Below are positions 16,147 through 24,410 of a DNA stretch of 35,233 nucleotides, piece after piece. The notes below the pieces were generated by a model. That model did no database searches, was not told the origin of the DNA, and saw only the letters and a program-made list of their open reading frames with translations. The position numbers and the translations under genes are program-made. The stretch is from a bacterium (GTDB taxonomy: Bacteria > Ratteibacteria > UBA8468 > B48-G9 > DTJG01). The stretch lies in assembly GCA_029552985.1 (NCBI GenBank), contig JAKPDB010000061.1, positions 1 to 35,233 of the forward strand. The letters run 5' to 3'. Position 1 is the stretch's first letter, and every line of letters begins with the position of its first letter.

Positions 16147-18400
16147 CATCATCATAGCATTTTTTGCCTGTTTTGTCTGGCATGCGACAGCAGAAGTCCT
16201 TTTTGATTTTGAAAATGGCACGCAGAACTGGACATCTGTTTATGAGCAGCAAACATTAAAAGTTTCAAAGAATTTTGTTTCAAGTGGAGCAAATTCGCTG
16301 GCTATCGATGTGCCGGGTATGAAAGAGTCCTGGATAAAGGTTGATACTGATTTTGACCTGACTCATTCTGACGCGTTATCACTGGATATTTACATACCAT
16401 CAAAAACCAAAAACTATGTTTCTTTTATCTGCTATATCAAGGATAAAAACTGGACATGGTTTCAGACGGGTCTTTATCAAATTAACCTGAATGAAAAGAA
16501 AAGATTTACAATTGACATCTCTGATACAAGTTCTCAATGGCAGCCTGCCGCAGGACTGGCTTGCTGGGACGGATACACAAAGAGAAATATTCGGGAATTT
16601 GGAATAAAATTTTTCTTCTATTTTCCTTTTTCCGGTACCGTTTATATTGACAATATTCAAGCAATTCCAGGACAGAACGAGCAACAGATTTTTCTTTTTA
16701 ATTTTGAAACAAATGCTGAGACAATCCCACAATACGACAAATTCGAGGTATCATTTGAAATTCCTCTTGTTTTTGACAATCCATTTGACCCGGATGAGAT
16801 TGATATTTCCGGGATTTTTTATTCTCCATCAGGTAAGAAAATCTCAGTTCCTGCGTTTTTTTACAGGGACTTCATTAGATGTCTCGAGGAAAATGGTGAG
16901 AAATTGTATCCATATGGGAAACATCGCTGGTGCATAAGATTTGCGCCTGAGGAAATCGGTGATTACAGATACGAAATTGTTTTAAGTTTTGCTGGAAAGA
17001 CGAAAAAATTTGACTGCGGTTGGTTTAAGTGTGTGGCTGGCACAAATCCAGGATTTATTAGATGGGATAATCAAGATCCACAGTGCCTTTCTTTTTCAAA
17101 CGGTGACTTTTTTTATCCGATCGGACATGTACTTCGTTCTCCTGATGACGTACGACAGCCATATAAATATGAATTTACTCCTGACAAGGGGAAAGGGACA
17201 TTTGCCTATGACGATTATTTCAAAAAAATGAAGGATAATTTTGAAAATTACATTAGAATGTGGATGGGTGCATGGTGGGTGGGTATTGAATGGACACCTG
17301 CTTATGCGCAGCACTACGAAGGTATTGGTCGATATAGTCTGGAAAATTCCTGGAAACTTGATTATGTACTGGATATAGCAAGACAGAATGGTATATACAT
17401 TGTTCTAACTCTGATTAACCATGGACAGTTTAGTATCAGACCTGACGCAGAATGGTGGGATAACCCATATAATGTTATCAATGGTGGTTTTTTGAGTTCT
17501 CCAGATGAATTTTTTTATAGCAGTGAAGCGGAAAAATGGTTTTTAAAACGGCTCAGATATATTGTGGCACGCTGGGGATATTCAACTCAGATCGCCTTCT
17601 GGGAAATGTGGAATGAAGTGGACCTTACTGGATATTATGATTCAAAAAATATCAGGCAATGGCATGAGCGACTGATTCCTCTTTTGAAAAAAATGGACCC
17701 GTACAAACATCCTGTTACCAGTCACATTTGCAGGCCAAATGCTGACCCGATGGTCTGGATAGTAAAAGACATTGAAACACTTGTCAGCAATGCATACAGT
17801 CAAACCGTGGTTGATACCATGCGAGAGTATTATTTTAAGAGAAAACCTTTTGAAAAACCAATGCAGATCCATGAATTTGGCGTGGGAAGAAACAGCAGGG
17901 AACTTGAAAATAATCTTCACGCAGGATTATGGACATCATCCTTATCACCAATGCTTGGAACAGCGTTGTTCTGGTGGTGGCCATTTATTGATAAAAAGGA
18001 CTTATACTTTCATTACAAAGCACTTGCCCTGTTTCTTAAAGGAGTGGATAGAAGAGGCAAGAATTTCCAAATTTCCACAGCAAAACTTATGTCAACGACA
18101 GGCAGCGTGACTTCAAAAGCTGGTGTTACTGGCATGCAAAATATGAGTTCAGCGTATCTATGGATTTATGATAACTCAATTTTCAACTCAAGAGTGCCAT
18201 CAGAAAAGGAACAGTTGATAGATGACGTAAAACTTGTTGTTGAGGTTTTTGAACCCGGAATTTATAAAGTAGAATTCTGGGATACTTACAATGGCAGGAA
18301 ATTTTCAGAATTTGAAAAAAAATTGGATAAGGGTGAATGCGAAATTTTACTTCCTGCTTTTACAAAAGACATTGCAATCAAAATAGAGAAAAAATTATGA
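16127..18400 (+). CDS. Secreted DUF5060-containing GH5-like glycoside hydrolase with N-terminal carbohydrate-binding-like domain
   Basis: Start chosen at MRKLTFNIIIAFFACFVWHATA (ORF from 16106). FDFENGTQNWTSVYEQ CBM-like; FEVSFEIPLVFDNPFDPDEIDISGIFYSPSGKK DUF5060-like; WEMWNEVDLTGYYD and MQIHEFGVG as candidate acid/base and nucleophile. Confidence 0.8.
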   Translation: MRKLTFNIIIAFFACFVWHATAEVLFDFENGTQNWTSVYEQQTLKVSKNFVSSGANSLAIDVPGMKESWIKVDTDFDLTHSDALSLDIYIPSKTKNYVSFICYIKDKNWTWFQTGLYQINLNEKKRFTIDISDTSSQWQPAAGLACWDGYTKRNIREFGIKFFFYFPFSGTVYIDNIQAIPGQNEQQIFLFNFETNAETIPQYDKFEVSFEIPLVFDNPFDPDEIDISGIFYSPSGKKISVPAFFYRDFIRCLEENGEKLYPYGKHRWCIRFAPEEIGDYRYEIVLSFAGKTKKFDCGWFKCVAGTNPGFIRWDNQDPQCLSFSNGDFFYPIGHVLRSPDDVRQPYKYEFTPDKGKGTFAYDDYFKKMKDNFENYIRMWMGAWWVGIEWTPAYAQHYEGIGRYSLENSWKLDYVLDIARQNGIYIVLTLINHGQFSIRPDAEWWDNPYNVINGGFLSSPDEFFYSSEAEKWFLKRLRYIVARWGYSTQIAFWEMWNEVDLTGYYDSKNIRQWHERLIPLLKKMDPYKHPVTSHICRPNADPMVWIVKDIETLVSNAYSQTVVDTMREYYFKRKPFEKPMQIHEFGVGRNSRELENNLHAGLWTSSLSPMLGTALFWWWPFIDKKDLYFHYKALALFLKGVDRRGKNFQISTAKLMSTTGSVTSKAGVTGMQNMSSAYLWIYDNSIFNSRVPSEKEQLIDDVKLVVEVFEPGIYKVEFWDTYNGRKFSEFEKKLDKGECEILLPAFTKDIAIKIEKKL

Positions 18401-20424
18401 AAAAGTTTATTATACCGATTATCGTTATTGCCTGTTTTGTTAACTGCGGTTCTGGCTACACATTACGAGCCAGAGTAAAGATTCAGCAACCGCAACTTAA
18501 ACAGTTTCAGCAGATAGCAAAAGTTAATTTGCCTTTACCTGAAAAAGGTTATGTGTATGTGGCAGATACCACTGGTTTGAAGGTACCATGTATCAGGGTT
18601 AAATCCAGTCAACAACAGAGAGATTCTATATATTTCAAGACAAACGAAAATGATATTTATTATGTTTACTGGCTTTCAGAGGAAAAGAAACAGGAGACCG
18701 GAATTTTTGAGATTCCAGATGGTAGAGTGATACTTGATGATTTTGTTAATCCTTCTGCAAGAACCTCTGGATTCTGGTACTGGAGTTCTCATCCCTGTTT
18801 AAGTGGAAGGTTTTCTCACTCTGGCAGAAGTTCACAGAAGATTAATTCCCATTATACAGCGATTACACCAGGAGAAAAACTGAAACCTTTGGATATTTTC
18901 TATCAATATGTTTTCATTGATAAAAACCAGCCAGCATCTGAAATTATGCTTGAAATACAAACACAGAAAAGGAAATCTATCTATTTTTCATGGGGTTCTG
19001 ACATTATTAAGTGGAAAAATCTTAACAAGATTCATATGGGTGAGCTTCCTGAGGCAGGTAAATGGATACAGCTGTTAATTCCTGTTGATAAAATTGATAA
19101 AGGTGTTGAGATTACTGGTATTGGTTTTTACCATGCTGATGGTAGGGTACTGTGGGATTATACAACAATTGGTAATCCTCCTCTTGAGGCAAATATTCTT
19201 CAATGGAATCAGGGAAATAAGAAAATAAATGCTTTTTTCGATAGTGAAATTTTTGGGCCATTTGCGTTTTCAGAAAAAGTGTTCAATCTCGTTTTATTAA
19301 ATGCTTCAGCATCGTCTGGCGCTGACACTTTTGAATGGTTTATTGAGGGGCAAAAGTACTCGGGTGATAGGATATTAAAAAAATTCGACAGCAAGGATAA
19401 GACACATGTCATGCTGACTTCTAAAAGTATGGCTTTGAAACAATCAGATACATTTTCTGAAACAATCGTTTTTCAAAAAAAATCTCCTGAACAATTAAAT
19501 CTTTTTCTTGAAATCCTTCCTCACAAAAATCTTATTAATCAAGGAGAAAGATTTTTCGTGCCAGTTCGGGTAGGGTCTTTAATCTCAGGGATTGTTCCTG
19601 TTGAGCTTTCCATAGATGGACACAACCATTTACTAAAACTCTTCCCAGGACAGGAAAATTCAGAAATTACCAATGTGTTTTATTCTCCAGAAACAACAGA
19701 AATTCATGATATAGAAATTAAACTTGATGACCTTGTTGTCGCTAAGAAAAATTTACGCTTTGTTCCTGTTGACCATCTTGATATGAAACATCTTGATGGT
19801 CCTTATCTCAGAGACGAAAACAATAACAATCTGGTGGCGTTTATTCCTGATTATAAATATTCTGATATTTCCACTGAAACGCAAATTAAACAGTTGACAG
19901 TTATTGGAGACATACCTGAAAACTTTCTTAAAAAATTGAAGGAGAAATTGTCGAAAAATATAGAAATTAAATGGCTAAAATATCCTGAAACCCAGGCATA
20001 CCACGCAATTTCAAATGTATTGTGGCTGAAACAAGAAATTGAAAACCGTAATATGGAAACAGTAATTTTATTTCCTTCTATTGAAAGTTTATTGAGGAGA
20101 ACACCGATTGACCAGTATATCGTTTGTCTTGATGCAGAAATATGGTTTTTGAGTAAAAAAGCAAGAAAAATTATATGTGTTGGTCCTTTTCCCTCTGCTC
20201 CAATTCCAGAGATGTTTAAGATTTATGCTGATGCCACAGTTGACCTTTGTAAAAAAAGGAATGTGACCTGTCTTAATCTTTATGACCTTTACACCAGTTT
20301 GCCAGACTGGACAGAGCTATTCAGTCCATCCCGTGGTATTTACAAAATCTTTCCATCAGAAAAAGGGTTAGGAATTCTTATTGATGAGATAATAAAAATT
20401 GTGGGTGCCAGCAGGCAAACTTAG
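18397..20424 (+). CDS. Putative exported protein with carbohydrate-binding-like N-terminus and degenerate SGNH/GDSL-like C-terminus
   Basis: ATGA overlap with the upstream stop at 18400; signal MKKFIIPIIVIACFVNCGSG (lipobox-like Cys). C-terminal ADATVDLCKKRNVTCLNLYDLYTSLPDW...FPSEKGLGILIDEI matches the end of SGNH folds. Confidence 0.6.
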   Translation: MKKFIIPIIVIACFVNCGSGYTLRARVKIQQPQLKQFQQIAKVNLPLPEKGYVYVADTTGLKVPCIRVKSSQQQRDSIYFKTNENDIYYVYWLSEEKKQETGIFEIPDGRVILDDFVNPSARTSGFWYWSSHPCLSGRFSHSGRSSQKINSHYTAITPGEKLKPLDIFYQYVFIDKNQPASEIMLEIQTQKRKSIYFSWGSDIIKWKNLNKIHMGELPEAGKWIQLLIPVDKIDKGVEITGIGFYHADGRVLWDYTTIGNPPLEANILQWNQGNKKINAFFDSEIFGPFAFSEKVFNLVLLNASASSGADTFEWFIEGQKYSGDRILKKFDSKDKTHVMLTSKSMALKQSDTFSETIVFQKKSPEQLNLFLEILPHKNLINQGERFFVPVRVGSLISGIVPVELSIDGHNHLLKLFPGQENSEITNVFYSPETTEIHDIEIKLDDLVVAKKNLRFVPVDHLDMKHLDGPYLRDENNNNLVAFIPDYKYSDISTETQIKQLTVIGDIPENFLKKLKEKLSKNIEIKWLKYPETQAYHAISNVLWLKQEIENRNMETVILFPSIESLLRRTPIDQYIVCLDAEIWFLSKKARKIICVGPFPSAPIPEMFKIYADATVDLCKKRNVTCLNLYDLYTSLPDWTELFSPSRGIYKIFPSEKGLGILIDEIIKIVGASRQT

Positions 20425-20444
20425 CGTTCCTCACTTTTTGAGAG

Positions 20445-20745
20445 GCAAGAAAGAAGGAGAGGAAAAATAGGAATAACTCTGGTTGTCCCTGGAAATAGCC
20501 ACCTGTAGAAAAGCAAGAAAAGAAAGGAACGATAATTTGTTCAGACACCTGGCGAGGCTATACCCAAGTAGCAACAGAGTGATACCCACACAGATTAATT
20601 AATCATGGGAAAAGACAGTACAGCGACAGAAAGGGAATTCTACCTTTCGGAATATGTTTGGAGATACAATAATAGAAAAGCAACAACAGATGAAAAGATA
20701 AATAATTTGATTGAGTTGATAAAACAATTTGGAAGGTTAAATTAA
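20445..20745 (+). pseudogene. Decayed IS1595/ISXO2-like transposase remnant
   Basis: Frame from 20529: TIICSDTWRGYTQVATE*YPHRLINHGK, typical ISXO2 core (SDxWRGY...HxxVNHGK); shifted frame from 20605: MGKDSTATEREFYLSEYVWRYNNRKATTDEKINNLIELIKQFG, the transposase C-terminal end. In-frame stop, frameshift and loss of the usual HTNxIExxWxxxKR block. The 5' limit is approximate. Confidence 0.78.
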
Positions 20746-20799
20746 CATGATAAAATATTTACACGTAAAAAATTTAGTGGTTAAAAAAGAACATAATCC

Positions 20800-21873
20800 A
20801 TGATTATTGGGCTTTTAAAAGAGATTAAAACTGAAGAGTACAGAGTTGGACTTGCACCAATGGGGGTAAAGGAACTTGTGAAACATGGCCATAAGGTTCT
20901 TGTCGAAAATAATGCAGGAACAGGGTCCACATTTGCTGACACTTTTTACAAAGAATGTGGGGCTGAAATTGTGTCGAGGGAATATATTTTTGAATCTGCA
21001 GAACTAATAGTGAAGGTGAAAGAACCACAGAGTTCAGAAATCGCAATGATGAAACCTGGCCAGATTGTATTTACTTTTTTTCATTTTGCTTCAAATCCTG
21101 AAATGGCACGTGCTCTTGCAAGCAAAAAAGTTACATGCATCGCCTATGAACTGATTGAAGAAAATGGTATATGGCCGATTCTCAAACCCATGAGTGAGAT
21201 TGCGGGTAAATTAAGTATACAGCAGGGAATGAAATATCTTGAGAAGGAATATGGCGGTAAGGGTGTGCTTTTGATGGGAACAGAAACTGTTCCACCGGGT
21301 CGTGTTGTTGTACTCGGTGGTGGAGTTGTAGGTAGTTGCGCTTCAGACGTTGCAATCTCTCTTAATGCGAAACTTACGATTATTGAAAAAAGTCCGGAAA
21401 AACGGGAATTTTTAAAAAAGAAATTTCCTGGTTGTAGTGTAATGGAAGCAAAAAGAGATATTATTCTTGAATGTTGTCAGAAAGCAGACATCATTGTTGG
21501 CGCTGTTCTTATTCCAGGGCATAGACCACCGATTCTCATCAGGAAATCAGATCTTGAAGTACTTGAAAAAGGAACTGTCCTGGTTGATGTCTCAATTGAT
21601 GAGGGAGGAGTTTTTGAAACAAGCCGTCCCACGACTCACAAAGAGCCAATTTTTATTGACTCAGGGATTGTGCATTACTGTGTACCGAATATGCCGGGGA
21701 TTGTACCAAAAACATCCACGATAGCACTCAGTTTTGCAACAATGCCATATCTGAGAATACTGGCAGATAAAGGCGAATCCGCACTGAAGGAAAATTTGGC
21801 ATTAAAATCTGGTTGTGCAATTCTACGCGGAGATGTGATACATCCGGCAATAAAAGAAATTGTAAATTCGTAA
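20800..21873 (+). CDS. ald: Alanine dehydrogenase
   Basis: MIIGLLKEIKTEEYRVGLAPMGVKELVKHGHKVLVENNAGTGS; KVKEPQ; VVVLGGGVVGSCA; NMPGIVPKTST. Confidence 0.96.
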   Translation: MIIGLLKEIKTEEYRVGLAPMGVKELVKHGHKVLVENNAGTGSTFADTFYKECGAEIVSREYIFESAELIVKVKEPQSSEIAMMKPGQIVFTFFHFASNPEMARALASKKVTCIAYELIEENGIWPILKPMSEIAGKLSIQQGMKYLEKEYGGKGVLLMGTETVPPGRVVVLGGGVVGSCASDVAISLNAKLTIIEKSPEKREFLKKKFPGCSVMEAKRDIILECCQKADIIVGAVLIPGHRPPILIRKSDLEVLEKGTVLVDVSIDEGGVFETSRPTTHKEPIFIDSGIVHYCVPNMPGIVPKTSTIALSFATMPYLRILADKGESALKENLALKSGCAILRGDVIHPAIKEIVNS

Positions 21874-21875
21874 AA

Positions 21876-23264
21876 CTACAGGGTTTTCAGGATTTTCCTG
21901 AACATGCTCACAGTATAATCAAGCACGTTCTTTGACACCGACAGGGCGAACTTTGTCAGGGCAGTTGAATGTCCTTCATAATAGGCATGAACCCTGAGCC
22001 AAATTCCCTTTTCAATGCATTTTTGATGAAATTTGAGAGCTGTTTGCTGGTTTTTTAGTTTAAGTCCAGATAGTAGTCCCTTACCCTGCACAGAAACAAT
22101 CAAATGTGGAAATTCACAGGCAAGATTTTTCAGACAATTCTCATAGTAATTGGCAAGCATTTCAATTCTTTTTACATTGTTTTCTATCAAATTTAAACAG
22201 CACAAGGCCATTAGTGAAGGTAGCGGCGCATTTCCATTTGTGCTGATCGCATCATATTGTTTGAGGGAGTCAAGTTTTCTTTTGTAAACGACTGCTGAAA
22301 GTGGATGAAATCCAGCAGTGAGTCCTTTCCCGAGAATTAAAATATCAGGAGTAATATCAAATTGTTTGTACATAAAAATTTCAGGATACCAGCAACATGT
22401 TTGTATTTCATCTACAATCATGAGTGCATCAACAGATTCAGTAAATCTTCTTGCTGCCTGAATGAATTCTCCTGTTAATAGTATTGCCTCTCTATTCATC
22501 ATCACTGGTTCAAAAAAGAATGCGGCAATGTCTTTCCCATGTTTGTCGAAAATTTTCTTCAATTCTTCAATATCATTGGGCTCTACCAGTTCAAAAACGA
22601 GTTTCTCAGAGAAAATCTCATTCCACATTCCCCTAAGCCGCTGCATTAGAAAGTCAGTACCGTGATAATTGCCTCTTAGCGAAATAAACACGATTTTTTT
22701 ATTGTGGGGTTTTTGTTTCTTGAAATAATTTAAGGCAAGTTTCATTGCTGTTGAACACGCAACAGAGCCTGTGGCGATACCGAGTAAAACAGTATTCAAA
22801 CAATTTTCATCATGTAGCAAATTCTGAGATTGACATCCAGGATTGCATATTTCAACAAGTTTTTCAGAAAGTTTTTTTACGAAAAAGCCAGGGATGTTAC
22901 TGTGACAATCCCAGGGAATTCCCAGTTTTATTGCTTCATCAAGGCACTTCATCAACGATGGGTGATTATATCCCCACGTCATTTGATAATGCCCTGCTGT
23001 GGTATCAAGGAATAGTTTTCTGCCTTCAGTAATATAAAAGACACCCTTTCCAGCAAGAAAGTCATTTTGTTCTGATCCAAGAACATAGGATTTTTGAAAC
23101 CATTTTTTTGTAGTTTTCGGTGGAGATGGAATATTTTTGATGATTTTTCCAACATTACCAAGAAGCAGTGTTTCCTTATTCTTAATTAGAAAGCTATTCG
23201 CTGCTCTAATGCTTTTTACGAGTTTCTTTTCTGTCTCTAATAAGTGATTCATTTTTTTCTTCAC
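21876..23264 (-). CDS. Class III PLP-dependent aminotransferase
   Basis: GNYHGTDFLMQR, AFFFEPVMMNREAILL, MIVDEIQTCCWYPEIF, DILILGKGLTAGFHPLSAVV (PLP Lys). Confidence 0.93.
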   Translation of the reverse strand: MKKKMNHLLETEKKLVKSIRAANSFLIKNKETLLLGNVGKIIKNIPSPPKTTKKWFQKSYVLGSEQNDFLAGKGVFYITEGRKLFLDTTAGHYQMTWGYNHPSLMKCLDEAIKLGIPWDCHSNIPGFFVKKLSEKLVEICNPGCQSQNLLHDENCLNTVLLGIATGSVACSTAMKLALNYFKKQKPHNKKIVFISLRGNYHGTDFLMQRLRGMWNEIFSEKLVFELVEPNDIEELKKIFDKHGKDIAAFFFEPVMMNREAILLTGEFIQAARRFTESVDALMIVDEIQTCCWYPEIFMYKQFDITPDILILGKGLTAGFHPLSAVVYKRKLDSLKQYDAISTNGNAPLPSLMALCCLNLIENNVKRIEMLANYYENCLKNLACEFPHLIVSVQGKGLLSGLKLKNQQTALKFHQKCIEKGIWLRVHAYYEGHSTALTKFALSVSKNVLDYTVSMFRKILKTL

Positions 23265-24364
23265 AGTAACTGGAGTTTACCTGTTTTTGAAGATTCATAT
23301 GAAGCTTCTATAATTTTCTGTACCATCAAACCATCCTCAAAAGAAACACTGACTGGTTTGTCATGCACAACCGAATGAAGGAATGAATAGAGACACGCAA
23401 CGTGTGCTCTGATCCATCCAATGCTAAATTTGGAAAGCGGAATACCGGCTGCATCAGGATATCTCTGCACTGTTTCTATTTTTTTGAATCCTCTCAAGCC
23501 ACCGATTGGTGTATCAGGGTCATCCATACTATAAACATTTAGCCAGTTTGGTTCCATTGAATTAAAAGAAAGCGCGCCATCTGAACCATAAATTTCAAAC
23601 CTGACTTCATCATTTGCTCCTGTTGCCATTTTTGATGCCTCAAGGATTCCCATTGCTCCATTTTTGGTTTCGGCTTCGATGATTGCCAGGTCGTCTGTTC
23701 TTTTGTCAGGGGACGTGTAATTTCTTGTTTTTGCATGAACGCTGCCGAATTCTCCAACAAGATATCTTGCCAAGTCAATGATGTGTGAACCAAGGTCAAC
23801 CATTACTCCTCCTCCTACTTTTTCGTATTCTGCCTTCCAGCTATATGCCTTTGCAGATTGTCGTACACATGAAGAATGCAGATAAAGAAATCTGAAAAAA
23901 TTAATTTTTCCAAGAAATCCCTCATCAATAAGTTGTTTTGCCCTCATGACAGCAGGGAAAAATCTTAATTGATACACGATTTGAGATTTCACATTCACAT
24001 CTTTTGCAATGGAAACAAGTTCTTCAGCTTCTTTTACATTAAGAGCAAGTGGTTTATCGCAATACACATGTTTACCGTGGTTAAGCGCAGCTTTCACCAG
24101 TTGGTAGTGAAGATCATTGGGAAGGCAACAATTAATAATGTGAATGTCTTTACATTTCACAAGTTCTAAAGGATCACTGGTAGCAAACTGGAAGCCCGCC
24201 TGTTGTATTGCAATGGCTTTCGTTTTTTCAGAGTGTGCGGCAACGCCTACTAACTGCACTGATACCGGCAGGTTTCCGTAATAAAAAGGAATGGTTTTGT
24301 ATGCATAGGCATGAACTCTGCCGATAAATCCATAACCCGCAATTCCAACGCCAAGTGTTTTCAT
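23261..24364 (-). CDS. Gfo/Idh/MocA family NAD(P)-dependent oxidoreductase
   Basis: GVGIAGYGFIGRVHAYAY; HVYCDKPLALNVKEAEELVSIA; GGGVMVDLGSHIIDLARYLVGE. Confidence 0.96.
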   Translation of the reverse strand: MKTLGVGIAGYGFIGRVHAYAYKTIPFYYGNLPVSVQLVGVAAHSEKTKAIAIQQAGFQFATSDPLELVKCKDIHIINCCLPNDLHYQLVKAALNHGKHVYCDKPLALNVKEAEELVSIAKDVNVKSQIVYQLRFFPAVMRAKQLIDEGFLGKINFFRFLYLHSSCVRQSAKAYSWKAEYEKVGGGVMVDLGSHIIDLARYLVGEFGSVHAKTRNYTSPDKRTDDLAIIEAETKNGAMGILEASKMATGANDEVRFEIYGSDGALSFNSMEPNWLNVYSMDDPDTPIGGLRGFKKIETVQRYPDAAGIPLSKFSIGWIRAHVACLYSFLHSVVHDKPVSVSFEDGLMVQKIIEASYESSKTGKLQLL

Positions 24365-24410
24365 GAGTATATTCTAACATGCAATCTGCAAAAAGTCATC
24401 CTTATGAATT

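Noticed and set aside
16400-17920. Several overlapping ORFs of 72-110 aa on both strands
   Set aside because: Embedded in the DUF5060 glycosidase coding frame; low-complexity translations with no domain.
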